Of a stretch of 64,000 nt of DNA, positions 11,516 through 23,215 are shown piece by piece. Within the stretch, counting starts at the first letter, position 1; each line of letters opens with the position of its first letter. The notes beneath the pieces are model-generated. The model saw nothing but the letters and a program-made list of their open reading frames with translations, had not been told where the DNA came from and made no database searches. This stretch comes from Galeopsis tetrahit. Lineage: Eukaryota > Streptophyta > Magnoliopsida > Lamiales > Lamiaceae. A program made the translations under genes and the position numbers. The stretch is from NCBI GenBank assembly GCA_963675135.1, contig OY776128.1, positions 68,640,670 through 68,704,669 of the forward strand. The letters are read 5' to 3'.

Positions 11516-11742
11516 CTTGCTGAAATTTATGGTGCAACTTCTAACTTTTGGCATTCGTAGAAGTCCTTCAGCCATCGACATCTTTCACCACACACCTTGC
11601 ATCCTTGTCATCACATCCTTTTTCATGACAGTTGGACAAGCCATAAGCATGTTCATTTCCTCAATCATAGGACATCATCTTCTATCATAACATTAGCAAC
11701 AGTTCCGGAGTCATTTGCCGCCACCGCTCCACCTTGACAGTT

Positions 11743-12422
11743 TCACTTTACGTGCCCAGATTTCCTGCACTTCCAACACACAGTGCCCTTGAAGTCCTTC
11801 TTCCCTTTGCTAAAAGCCACCATTACTGAATTTTTCTTTGAAGTTTGTCCTTCACTTATCAGCCTTCTTTCTTCAGAAAGAAGCTTTCCCGTGACTTCAG
11901 GAAAACTTAAAGTTTCCTTCCATACATCAAAATTGGTTTCATATTCATAGGAATGTGGAAGAGACAAGATGAGTTTTAACGCCTTATCCTCATCTTCAAT
12001 TTTTACTTCAATTGCAAAGTACTCAAATGATCTGAAATTTTCATACCTTCTTCCATCCACAAGGTGTGAAATTGTTCCTTCAGGTACAACCGATTCGTAA
12101 TTCCCTTTGCCTGGTACAGAGACTCCAACTTTTCCCACAACTCCTTAGCACTCGAAATTCCATGTACATTTGCAAGAACACTCTTGGCTAAACACAAACG
12201 CATTGTGCTTGCAGCCGTCAAATCCAGATCCTCCTAATTTTCATCACTCATACTAGAATCTTTGTTGGTGTTACCTTCAGCGGAACCTGTCCTTCCTCTC
12301 AGAGCCTTGTGTAGACCAGATTGTATCAACACATCCTTAACTTGCACTTGCCACAAGCTAAAATTGATTCTTCCATCAAATTTCTCCACGTCAAACCTCA
12401 TTGCACTTGAAGTCTTTAACAT
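11743..12422 (-). pseudogene. Copia gag remnant (UBN2 type)
   Basis: Three overlapping open pieces on the minus strand together give a copia capsid protein. The N-terminus contains FDVEKFDGRINFSLWQVQVK, the middle contains ELWEKLESLYQAKGITNRLY, and the end holds the start of a zinc knuckle (CWKCRKSGHVK) that runs into a stop. At least two frame breaks separate the pieces. Protease, integrase and RT are absent downstream. The younger element's left LTR begins eight bases from the gag start codon, so the gag upstream region is also displaced by 5.8 kb. Confidence 0.78.
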
Positions 12423-12429
12423 ACCGTTT

Positions 12430-13252
12430 TGTCAAGTAATTCGGGTCGATTAGACGTCTCCAACCAAGTAGAATACTTGAAGATATAAGAAATAACTGCT
12501 CTAGGATAGTAATTCCAAAAGTAAGCAACGAGACAAACAGCACACAAGAATTTAAGTGGTTCGATCAATGTGATCTACATCCACTGGAACAGACGAGTAC
12601 TTCTTTGATTGATCAAGAATGTTTACACACTCATTCACTCGGAATAAGATATTTCCTCACTTCACTCGTGAACTCACACAACTCAAAGATTACAAAACGA
12701 ACTACAATTCCATCCAACCTTTACAATGTACACAAACAAGAGTTTATAAAGACCAAAGGTAGTTGCTGCTGTTAGGAACTGTTTTGAGTAGTTATCAACC
12801 GTTTGCAACCGCTTGTAACAACCCATGTGCTCTGTTATTGCCCAACTGAAATGGTAGTTATGCCCTCAAGTAGTTGTAACTGTAAAATTGTTAGTTAACC
12901 TAACTAACTTCGAACCAGAAGACTTGTCCATAAAGATCAGATCACTACTTAGTGTTCTTATACTCAACTCTTCTGCTCTGATGATCAAAAGCTAACTCTG
13001 CTGATAGACTTCATACTGTGCTGATCTTTAACTGCACTGACCAAGTACTGTGCTGACCCAAGTACTGTGCTGATCTGGTACTGAGCTGATCCAGTACTGT
13101 GCTGATCTTACTGTGTTGAACTCTAAGCATCACCTTCTCATCTGACTGAAACCCTTCAACTCATCTGATAAGGCCTAAGTTATCTTATCTGATCCTATCA
13201 GCTCACTACTCACTTAGTGTGCTGATTCTGAGATTATGAGATAACACTCACA
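12430..13252 (-). repeat. 3' LTR of the young copia element
   Basis: 823 bp, TG...CA. It contains clusters of CTGTGCTGATC-like short repeats (about 13,010-13,110) that also occur in the other LTR. Confidence 0.92.
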
Positions 13253-13375
13253 ATTCTCCACCTTTAGCTCATAATCGAACTAACCTCCACCAAAACACCA
13301 ACACTATTCTCCTCAAAGAATAGCCTCCACTACTGATCTTCTGCCACAAGAACAGTAGTCTTCTCCTCAGAGGAA

Positions 13376-16300
13376 TTAATGCAGTCCAATAAGTCTAAGA
13401 CACAAACCAAACTTCTCTTTTGGCAATGCCTTAGTGAACGCATCAACAGGGTTCTCCTCTGTAGCAATCTTCACTACCTGGACCACCACCTTCTCTACAA
13501 TATCTCTTACAAAGTACAGCTTCACATCTATATGCTTAGTTCTCTCATGATACCCCTGATGCTTTGCAAGATGTATTGCACTTTGGTTATCACAGAAGAC
13601 AGTCACACTTCTTTGTGATATACCAAACTCCTTCAAGATCCCCCTAAGCCACATGCTCTCCTTAACTGCTTCAGTCAAGGCCACATATTCTGATTCTGTA
13701 GTAGATAATGCAACTACGGACTGATGTATTGACCTCCATGATATAGCTGTACCAAATAAGGTGAACACATACCCTGTCAAGGACTTTCTTGTGTCTACAT
13801 TGGCTGCATAGTCGGCATCAACATATCCCACAAGTGCTTCTCCCTCATCTGATATCTTCTGAAATTTCAGACCTTTCTCAGCTGATCCCAGAACATATCT
13901 CATGACCCACTTAACTGTCTCCCAATGACTTAAGCCTGGATCACTCATGTATCTGCTGATTACACTCATTGCATGAGTTAAATCTGGTCTACAACACACC
14001 ATAGCATACATTAAACTCCCTACTGCACTGGCATAAGGAACCTTACTCATCTGAGTTCTTTCTTGGCTATTCTTGGGACACATCTGATTGGATAGCTTCT
14101 GATGCTGACCAATTGGTGTAGAAACTGACTTAGCTTGATGCATCCTGAATCTCTCTAACACCTTCTTCAGATAGGTAGGCTGACTAAGCTGAATTGCTCC
14201 CTCAACTCTACTGATCTCCATCCCCAAGATCACTTTAGCTTCACCAAGATCTTTCATCTCAAACTCCCTTTTGAGAATCTCTTTTACTTGATTGATACTG
14301 TTAATAGACTCCCCAGCTATTAACATATCATCAACATACAGCAGAAGATAGGTAACTGAACTTCCAACTCTTCTGAAGTAAACACAGCTGTCATACAAGC
14401 TTCTTGCAAAACCAGCTGAGCAAATGTACTCATCAAACCTTAAGTACCATTGTCTAGGGCTTTGTTTGAGGCCATAGAGTGATTTTCTGAGTAAGCACAC
14501 TTTGTCTTCTCCATCTTCTATGTCCAACCCTTCTGGTATTTTCATGTAGATCTTCTCATCTAGAGTCCCATGAAGAAATGCTGTGGTCACATCCATCTGA
14601 TGCAGCTCCAATTCATATTGAGCAACCATAGCCAACAAGATTCTGATGCTACAATGCTTAACAACAGGAGAGAAGATTTCATTAAAGTCAATACCTTCTT
14701 TCTGTGTAAATCCTTTAGCTACAAGCCTTGCCTTGTACCTAATCTTGCCACCTCTCTGAGCCTCCACCTTCTTCTTGTAGATCCACTTACACCCAACAAG
14801 TTTCTTGTTCTTAGGCCTCTCAACAATCTCCCAAGTCTGGTTTTTGTTAAGAGATAACAGTTCTTCCTCCATAGCAATTAACCACTTCTCTTTGTCATGG
14901 CAGTTTATGGCTTCTGTGTAAGTTTTAGGCTCCAGAGACTCCACCTCAAGAGCTGCACATAATGCAAATGATACAATGTCAACTTGACCATACCTCTGAG
15001 GTGGGTGGACTTCTCTTCTGGTTCTGTCCCTAGTGAGCTGATAGTCATGAAGCTCAGTATCACTATGAGTAGTCTCCTCCTCATCTGGATCAATCTGATC
15101 TTCAGTTACTGTTCTGGTTTCAACATGCTCCACCTCAACCTGTGTCTCATCTGGTCTGTTGTGTGCTGAACTAGAACTTGCCTCTTCTTTCAATGGCATT
15201 CTATTTTCATCAAAAGTTACATCTCTGCTGATAATACACTTCTGCATTCCAGCTTCAAGTCACCACAACCTATACCCTTTCACTCCTGAAGGATACCCTA
15301 CGAACACACACTTCAAGGCTCGAGGCTCAGGCTTATCTTGCTTGACATTGGCATATGCTAGACAACCATAAACTTTCAAATTACTGTACTCAGCTGCATG
15401 GCCAGACCATAACTCTTCTGGGGTTTTAAATTGCACAGCTGAGGAAGGGCTTCTGTTTATCAAATAGGCTGCTGTTGACACTGCTTCTCCCCAAAATACT
15501 TTAGGCAATCCAGAGCTGCTCAACATGCACCTGACCCTCTCAAGCAAAGTCTGGTTCATTCTCTCAGCTACTCCATTCTGCTGAGGTGTACCTGGTACTG
15601 TTATGTGCCTCACTATACCCTTCTTCTTGCAGAAAACATTGAACTCTTCTGATATGAATTCCAGCCCATTATCAGTCCTCAAATGCTTGAGCTTCTTTCC
15701 AGAGACATTCTCAACCTCAGTGAGCCATTCCTTGAACTTTTCAAATGCTTCTGACTTGGATTTCAGGATAGTGATCCATACCTTCCTTGAGTAGTCATCT
15801 ATGATAGACATGAAGTATCTCCCACCACTTCTGGTCTGATTCCTAGCTGGCCCCCATAAATCTGAATGGACATAGTCCAAAATTCCTTTGGTAGAGTGTG
15901 AACTCTTCCCAAACTTCAATCTCTTGGATTTCCCAAGAATGCAGTGCTCACACAAATCAAGCTTTGTGATCTTGTCACCACCTAGCAATCCTTGCTTACT
16001 TAGCTCAAGTAGGCTCTTCTCTCCTACATGACCTAATCTTTTGTGCCACAACATTGAGTTGTCTTGCACCTTTGCCACATCTGATCTCCCAACTACTGTT
16101 CCTCCCTTAAGAAAGTAGAGATCTTGCCTTCTCTCACCTTTAAGAACAGTAAATTCCCCCTTTGAAACTCTGAGCTCTCCATCTTCTGACTGGAATTTGT
16201 AGCCCATTGAATCCAGCATACCAAGAGATATTAAATTTCTCTTGAGTTCAGGAACATACCTGACCCTCCTGAGAATCCTCACTACTCCATCATACATCTT

Positions 16301-17347
16301 CAAGTGTACTGTACCTTCACCTTTGACTTTGCAAGTGTGATCATTCCCTAACAACACAGAACCTCCATTCTGATGCTTAAAATCATGAAACCAATCTATC
16401 CTTGGAGTCATGTGGAAAGAACACCCTGAATCTAAAATCCAATCCTGCTGTTCTTTAGTGGAAGTGATGGATAGGGACTGAGCTGACTCATAGCCTTTCT
16501 GCTCCTTATCTTCTTGGGTTTGATTTGCTTGATTCTTATCAACAGGGTTCTTGGGACCAGCTTTTCTCATAAGTTGTTTGTACTTGTAACAAGTACTCTT
16601 AAAGTGCCCAGGTTTGTTGCAGTGGTGGCATACAACTTCCCCTTGATTTGACACTGCTGATTTTCCCTTATCAGCTCCCTTGGGTTGACTAGACCCCTTC
16701 TTGGAGACAGATTTCTTCTGACCTCCCTTGATTGCCAATCCTTCTCCACTACTGCTCTTATCTCCTTGAGATGTTTTATTATGCAGCAGCTTGGACTTGA
16801 CAGCCAAGATCACATCCTCCAATGTGATTGCCTCCTTTCTACCATACAAGATGGTGTCCTTTAGGATTTCAAAGGACTTAGGAAGAGCACTCAACAAGAT
16901 CAGAGCCTTATCCTCTTCATCTAACTTGACATCCAAATTCTCCAGATCATCAAGAATCTTGTTGAACTCATCTAGCTGCTCCGTAATGGGTTTGTCATCT
17001 CCCATTCTAAAGGCATACAGCTTCTGCTTCGAATAGAGTCGGTTAGCAAGAGTTTTCACCATATATAACTTCTCAAGCTTATCCCAAACCTCCTTCGCTG
17101 TCTTCTCTTTAGCAACCTCCCTCAAGACCTTATCTCCAAGGCAGAGTAGGATCGTGCTTCGAGCTTTTCTGAGCAACTTGCTCTTTTCAGCCGCAGCTGT
17201 TGCAGATTCCTCTGCAATCTCTTCGGATTCTTCGAGAGCCTCGAATAATCCTTGTTGTTCAAGGAGGGCCTGCATCTTGACCTTCCACAACCCAAAATCT
17301 CCAGTGCCTGTAAACTTCTCTATGTTGTACTTGGTGGAATTCCCCAT
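13376..17347 (-). pseudogene. Copia gag-pol polyprotein with a single in-frame stop
   Basis: From the ATG at 17,347 the frame runs to 13,376 (1,323 codons plus stop), broken only by TGA at 15,260-15,262 (codon 696). The upstream extension of the frame lies in the primer-binding region, so this ATG is preferred. Domains in order: UBN2 gag; zinc knuckle CHHCNKPGHFKSTC; aspartic protease WILDSGCSFHMT; pre-integrase LWHKRLGHVG; integrase with HSDLWGP, LRTDNGLEF and TPQQNGVAE (the DDE residues); the stop, in the linker after integrase; reverse transcriptase with YVDDMLIAG; RNase H with STTESEYVALTEA and DNQSAIHLAKH. The domain order PR-INT-RT-RH is that of Ty1/copia, and the RT end resembles the Tork/Tnt1 group. 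Upstream of the stop, gag, protease and integrase could still be made. RT and RNase H would need readthrough or help from another copy. Confidence 0.92.
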
Positions 17348-17390
17348 CTTCGATCTGCAGCTATTTCGGTTTCCCACAGACGGCGCCAAT

Positions 17391-18236
17391 TGTCAAGTAA
17401 TTCGGGTCGATTAGACGTCTCCAACCAAGTAGAATACTTGAAGATATAAGAAATAACTGCTCTAGGATAGTAATTCCAAAAGTAAGAAACGAGACAAACA
17501 ACACACAAGAATTTAAGTGGTTCGATCAATGTGATCTACATCCACTGGAACAGACGAGTACTTCTTTGATTGATCAAGAATGTTTACACACTCATTCACT
17601 CGGAATAGGATATTTCCTCACTTCACTCGTGAACTCACACAACTCAAAGATTACAAAACGTACTACAATTCCATCCAACCTTTACAATGTACACAAACAA
17701 GAGTTTATAAAGACCAAAGGTAGTTGCTGCTGTTAGGAACTGTTTTGAGTAGTTATCAACCGTTTGCAACCGCTTGTAACAACCCATGTGCTCTGTTCTG
17801 TTATTGCCCAACTGAAATGGTAGTTATGCCCTCAAGTAGTTGTAACTGTAAAATTGTTAGTTAACCTAACTAACTTCGAACCAGAAGACTTGTCCATAAA
17901 GATCAGATCACTACTTAGTGTTCTGATACTCAACTCTTCTGCTCTGATGATCAAAAGCTAACTCTGCTGATAGACTTCATACTGTGCTGATCTTTAACTG
18001 CACTGACCAAGTACTGTGCTGACCCAAGTACTGTGTTGATCTGGTACTGAGCTGATCCAGTACTGTGCTGATCTTACTGTGCTGATTTAGCCAACTGTGC
18101 TGAACTCTAAGCATCACCTTCTCATCTGACTGAAACCCTTCAACTCATCTGATAAGGCCTAAGTTATCTTATGTGATCCTATCAGCTCACTACTCACTTA
18201 GTGTGCTGATTCTGAGATTATGAGATAACACTCACA
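17391..18236 (-). repeat. 5' LTR of the young copia element
   Basis: 846 bp, TG...CA; 23 bp longer than its partner because of a 5-bp repeat (TCTGT, near 17,795) and an 18-bp repeat of a CTGTGCTGA-type unit (near 18,080). It adjoins the gag leader at 17,390. Confidence 0.92.
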
Positions 18237-18293
18237 CGTTTCTCCGCCCTTAAACAACCGAGCATACTAAGAATAAATAGAGACTAAATTCGG

Positions 18294-18305
18294 GCTCTGA
18301 TACCA
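18294..18305 (-). other. Primer-binding site of the old copia element
   Basis: On the minus strand it reads TGGTATCAGAGC, the standard complement of the plant initiator tRNA-Met 3' end, two bases inside the 5' LTR boundary at 18,308. Confidence 0.85.
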
Positions 18306-18307
18306 CT

Positions 18308-18783
18308 TGTTGAATTAAGAAATAACACAATCACCAACCCAAGAATTTAACGTAGAAACTCCAAAATCGGAGAAAATCAGAAAAACCACGACCCACCAAA
18401 GAGATCACTATATGATAAATTTTTACAATCACACATAATTCCTCTCTTTTGTAACTCAACCCTCTCACACCCTTTCAAGTCTACAATGACTCTCACCTTT
18501 CTCACGAAACTCTATTACAAGAGAATATAAGAAAGAAATTTAAACTAGAATCAAACACAATACTAAAGTTCACGAAACTCTATTACAAGAGAATATAAGA
18601 AAAAAAATTAAACTAAAATCAAACACAAAACTAAAGTGTATTGATTAGTGCACTTGTAACAAATACCTAAAACTCCTTATATAGAGTTGAAAAGTTCTCC
18701 ATTCTTTTCTCACATCCCTTAGAACAAAAACTCATTTAATAAACTCATTTTATTTTAACATAAATCCAAGTCCAAGCGCAACA
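18308..18783 (-). repeat. 5' LTR of the old copia element (right copy)
   Basis: It begins TGTTGAATTAAG and ends CAACA. A roughly 60-bp block (TCACGAAACTCTATTACAAG onward) is repeated within it, near 18,503 and 18,570. It is followed by AAATG, the likely target duplication. Confidence 0.75.
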
Positions 18784-19521
18784 AAATGTTTAGTCAAAAT
18801 ATTTCATCTTAAAGAATTTTTCTCCAAACCAAATTAAAATATCCAATTCCAAAATCGCCCCTCCTACGAAACTCACACTTATTAGTTATTACATAACTTT
18901 ATAAGGATAATGGAGGGAGTTAATATTATAATTGAAGTTATGTGACCTTTTTGGAAGTGGGTTGTCGCGTTTCTCATTGTAAAAGCATAAAAAAACAAAA
19001 AACAAGAAACACAATTTTTGACCACTTGGTTTATAGTGGTTTGATCTCGTGAATCGCACCATGCATGCAACCATTAATTATCTACATGCATGATATGATT
19101 CCCATGCACGATTACGCACTTTCTTTATTTTCTTCATTATTTTATTTTCCAAATAATACAGAGTACTTATTTTACGAATATTCGCGCACATCTGTTAGAA
19201 AATCGCGTTGAATCAAGTAACTTATTAAAAACCAATCTACGCTTACAAAATAATACTGAAATAATATTTTACACCACAAACACGTTGAATTATGTAAAAA
19301 TATATTATATGTATGTACCTTTGAACTAATAAATCATTTCAGCACCCCGTCAAAAAAAAAAAAAAAACTTTTCAGCACTCAAATTTTGACGTAATTTAAT
19401 TAATTTTGACATTTATTTATAACACAAACGAGCTATCGTGACATAATATTAATTCTGACATAATTATTTAAACCAAAGTAATTAATCCCATCTTATGCTT
19501 AACTTGAGTGGCAATTAACCC
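18784..19521. other. AT-rich spacer between transposons
   Basis: No open frame longer than about 60 codons, no splice-supported exon and no repeat structure beyond A- and T-runs (for example about 19,352-19,366). I see nothing functional in it. Confidence 0.6.
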
Positions 19522-20241
19522 ATTAACTTAGGCCACAATTATACACACAAACTTATTGAGAACACCCCAAAAAAAAATCAAGAAAGGGTACGTAAAATAT
19601 TTAATATACCCTTTAATAAAATTGAAAAAAAAAAAAACGACAGATGAGTACACCCACCCATTCATTTCACGGAATAATCGTCCCCACCATCACCATAATA
19701 TCAAAAAAACAAACACCAACAATCATAATTCATAACAACCAAAAAATGTAAGAAACAAAAATTTCCCGAAAAATACAAAAAAAATTGGATTCGGTCAAAA
19801 CTTTCGGACAAACACAAAAATTTCGGAAAAAAATTCGAAAAAAGTAATTGATTTCAGCAAAAACTTTCGAATAAATACAAAAATTTGAAAAAATTAATTG
19901 GATTCAGCAAAAAAATTCGGATAGATTTTTTTTTCTCTAAATCCTAAACTTACCAGCGGCGGCAAAGCGACTAAGTGATGGGACAGAACGGGGAGGGGGA
20001 AGGAAGAGGTGGGTGACAACGACCTTGGAAAGGGGAGGGAGGAGGTGAGGTGGGGGGCGGCCGATTGGAGAGAGGAGGTGGGTGTGGTTGAAAATGAGTT
20101 AGGAAGAGAGAGAAAGAGTTTAATTAGAATTTAGAATGAGTGATATTTTAGATCTTTTCACGTGGTGTACTCATCACACGGTGTGTGTTTAGCCGGGGTG
20201 TCCTCAATAAGCTTGTGTATATAACTGTGTCCATTAACTTA
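19522..20241 (+). mobile_element. Non-autonomous Mutator-like element 1 (19,531-20,232) with its 9-bp TSDs
   Basis: The ends at 19,531 and 20,232 form 38-bp inverted repeats with five mismatches (GG-CACA-TTAT...GACACCCC type). ATTAACTTA flanks it at 19,522-19,530 and 20,233-20,241. A 9-bp duplication with long inverted repeats is the mark of Mutator-like elements. Inside, read on the minus strand, lies a GC-rich block ending in a splice donor CTG|GTAAGTTTAGG (about 19,940-19,955), followed by degenerate TTCGAA-containing repeats. It has no transposase. Confidence 0.82.
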
Positions 20242-21294
20242 GGACACAGTTATACACACACACCGACCTATTGAGGACACCCACTGGGCGAGTACACACA
20301 CTCTAAGATGAGGACACCCACTATGAAAATCCCAAAATACCCTTAAGATTCATAAAACCCTAATTCTTCTATTCATTCCATATATTCAGTACACCACCTC
20401 CCTCTCCCACACTCTCCCGTCTCCTCTTCGTCTTCCTCCGTCGCCGCCCAGCCCACGTCGCAGCGTCGGCCGCCTCCCTCTCCAGCTGCGTCGTCCGTCT
20501 CCCTCTCAGGCGTGGCCGCCGCCCACCTCTTCCTTCCTCCAGCGGCCGCCACCCTCCTCCAAGCAACCAGTCGAGGCCGCCGCCCACCCCCTCCTCCCCA
20601 CAGTCGCGCCCGCCGCCCTTCCTTCTCCCCTCAGACGCAACCGTCGCCCACTCCCTTCGTCTACGTTCTCAACGGTGCAACGCCGCCCCCTCCCTTTCGT
20701 CGCGGCTATCGTGCCCCTCCCCTCGCCGCCGCTACACATGTAAGTTTAGGTCTGAAAAATTAGAAAAATTAGGGTTTTTTGAAGTTTGAGAATTATTTTC
20801 GAACATAGTGTGTTTGTTCGGGAATAAATTTCGAAAAATTTGTATTTGTTTTGGAAAAAATTTCGAACAACTTGAGTTTGTTCATGAAAAAATTTCGAAC
20901 ACGATGTCCGATCTTTTTTTTCGGCAAAGTGAAATTTGTTTAAGAATTTTTTTCGAACACCTTTAGTTTGTTCAGTAAAAAATTTCGAACATGTAATCTG
21001 TGTTCCATGTTTTTTTTCAAACATTTAATCTGTTTTTTTTTTTCTTTTTTCCGAACACTTTGAATGTTTTGATGATGGTGGTGATGGTGGGGATGAATGG
21101 ATTTAGGGTTTATGGTGATGTGGGAATGAATGGATGATCCTGGTGTGAAATGAGTGGGTGGGTGTACTCATCTCATTTTTTATTTTTTTTCACACGAGAG
21201 GGTATATGTGATATTTCGCATACCCTTAAAATGAAAAAAAAATGTTCGGTGGATGTACTCAATAGGTTGGTGTGTAAACGCGCCCATTAACTTA
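20233..21294 (-). mobile_element. Non-autonomous Mutator-like element 2 (20,242-21,285), opposite orientation
   Basis: Its ends resemble those of element 1 (GGACACAGTTATACACACAC at the left; the inverse of a GTTTACACACCAACCTATTG-type end at the right). It shares the middle ATTAACTTA (20,233-20,241) and has another at 21,286-21,294. A GC-rich block on the plus strand (about 20,390-20,740) ends at a donor ACATG|TAAG or ACAT|GTAAGTTTAGG, matching the minus-strand block of element 1. Degenerate repeats of about 40 bp containing TTTCGAACA follow (about 20,790-21,060). It looks like a Pack-MULE-like element carrying an exon-intron piece of unknown origin. Confidence 0.8.
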
Positions 21295-23215
21295 ACATTT
21301 CGGTCCAATAAAATAGTTGGGCCAAAACTTATGCGACCCATAACAGAATAACACACAACAGAAACCTTTAGGAGAAATCCCTAAATTGACGCCAATGAAA
21401 AAGAGATTCCGGTGGAATTGATGAAGAATTCTAAGGTACGAAGCTAAAACTACCCAGATTTTGAAACTGTTATTTAAATTTTAGAAGAAAATGGAATTGA
21501 TTTTGCTGAATGCTTGAGACATATAGATGTTGAACTTGCTGATGTGATTTATTTGCCATCTGTTTCGCTGATTAATTTTGTTTGAGAAAGTAATTATGCG
21601 CATAAACGTGTTTACGATTCACAGGCATACTCCGTTGAAGAAACCAATTCAGTGTTTATCATGTTCTCATAAATGAGTAGTTAAGAACAAAATTTAAATG
21701 CGAAAATCTCTATCAATGCTGTTAAAAATTAAAATACATTTCTGCAACTAATTGTGCTAAAATTAAAATCTCTATCGAAGCAGAGTTCAAGACAGTCCTC
21801 CTTAAAAGCTAAGAAAAAAAAGAGTATAGTGTGATATTGTGAAGCAAAGCAGCATCTTCAAGTGTCAGTCATCATTTGGTTAATTTAGGGTAAGGGGTGC
21901 AATAGAGTTGAGTAAGCTACTCGAGAATGACTCGCATAGGCTATAGCTTGGCTCGAAGGTAAGCAAGTTGAGCTTAAGCTCCAGCTCAACAATCCCTGAC
22001 TCAATAGGCTTGTGAGTGTTGTTTTGATTAGGATATTCTACTTTTTTACGATTAATATTTAGTTATTAACAATCTAACATATATATAATTGAGCTGAGCA
22101 GTATGACCCTTACCGAGCTTTTCTAATCGAACTACATATTTACAACATGCTTTAAACTATTTTACATGTACTTGAATCGAGTTGAGGTCGAACCTATTGT
22201 GTTCTCCAGAAAATATAGCTCAATGTTAAACACAATCGAGCTAAAGTTGATTTCATGCTCCAAGTTTTTCTATCGAGCTCCAAGCGCGGGCCTAATACCA
22301 AAATTAACTCGACTAAGCTTGAGTATACACCTAATTTAGGAGGTTGGGGTCACAAATTGAAAGTTTGCTGTGAGAATGCAACAAGGAGCGTGATATACCT
22401 CTATTATTGGTATGGACTTATTCTAAGTTTCTAACTCATCAAGACCATGTTGCATGTTCTTGTTTAGAGCCAGGCTTGGGGTGGTGATGAATTGTGGGTA
22501 ATTTAGAGATCAAAAAGTATGATCTCAGGTGAAATCTTAAATCTTTTGAATTGATCTGAAAGAGGTTCTGTTGTTATTACAGCACTTTTTAATGTGTTTA
22601 TTACCTGATTATTTCAGATGTTGCTTGGATAAACTCTCAGCATTCTGCCATTCTGTGCTAAGTATGAATCACAGACAAAAAGTAAGAAGGAACTCCTTCA
22701 GATGTAGAATTGTTTCTGGTATATTCTCAGCACACGTCTTATTCATGATTGACGTAAGGGCATAAATAATTTTAGCTTGATTACTGGTTTGCACTTTAGA
22801 TGCATCATGAATAGAAATGGAAACGGCATAAAATCAAATTACTACCCTGTGGAAATGATAAGATAAGGACTTCCCTTTTGACATGCCTTTAAGTGTTTTA
22901 TAAGAGTGGTCACCATTAGGATGCTTGATTAATATCTATAACGATTTACTCAGACATTTTGATTCGAGCCTTCCATCTATAAATGCAAATTAATCATTTG
23001 AACTTCTGTTCATTAGATGTCCATCAACTACACACTTGATATATTTGCTTTATTTGTTCTCATGTGCTCGACTTATACTGGTTCATTGTTCATGGCCTAG
23101 GTTCTTCAACAGGAAATGAAACCACGCTTTTGCTTAAGCTTGAATGAATTCAAAATTACTACATTTTTTGTGCATACTACATACAGACTGAGTACAAAAT
23201 TAGTTCAACCAATAG
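21295..23215. other. Intergenic stretch with no supported gene
   Basis: A GAATTCTAAG|GTACG donor-like site near 21,430 follows a short ATG frame (from about 21,420), which could be the first exon of an unrecognised transcript, but I find no continuing frame. The hAT-like element below occupies 21,891-22,333. The remainder up to the WD40 gene's stop codon includes that gene's 3' UTR. Confidence 0.5.
21891..22333. mobile_element. hAT-like non-autonomous element
   Basis: The left end reads TAAGGGGTGCAATAG and the right end, inverted, TAGGTGTATACTC. Near-identical 8-bp flanks (ATTTAGGG at 21,883-21,890; ATTTAGGA at 22,334-22,341) fit the hAT 8-bp duplication. The interior is rich in GAGCT/AGCTC and CGAGTTGA-like inverted motifs typical of this plant element type. 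No transposase frame. Confidence 0.62.

Larger units (their letters stand above)
12430..18236 (-). mobile_element. Young Ty1/copia retrotransposon, near full length (5.8 kb)
   Basis: LTRs at 12,430-13,252 and 17,391-18,236 both begin TG and end CA. The 5-bp target duplication CGTTT lies at 12,425-12,429 and 18,237-18,241. By eye the LTRs differ at about eight bases plus two indels (5 and 18 bp), which indicates recent insertion. The polypurine tract lies just right of the left LTR (minus-strand AAAGGTGGAGAA, about 13,255-13,266). The segment next to the 5' LTR reads TGGCGCCGT on the minus strand; its first nine bases fit the 3' end of a plant tRNA-Asp, but the rest does not match well. The polyprotein frame is complete except for one stop. 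Confidence 0.93.
10963..18783 (-). mobile_element. Old, internally deleted Ty1/copia element, split by a younger copia
   Basis: Two diverged LTRs (10,963-11,346 and 18,308-18,783) flank a remnant with a decayed gag (11,743-12,422), a hairpin-rich 3' segment (about 11,385-11,515) and a primer-binding site for initiator tRNA-Met (18,294-18,305). Protease, integrase and RT/RNase H are all missing. AAATG follows the right LTR (18,784-18,788) and also precedes the left LTR (10,958-10,962), where about nine terminal LTR bases including the TG are lost; this fits a 5-bp target duplication. A younger copia (12,430-18,236) interrupts it just before gag. Confidence 0.75.

Noticed and set aside
20369..20763. 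Long ORFs on both strands
   Set aside because: GC-rich, open in several frames, and inside a Mutator-like element; no domain recognised.
22571..22765. 64-codon plus-strand ORF rich in Leu/Cys
   Set aside because: No domain, splice context or conservation visible; within chance expectation.
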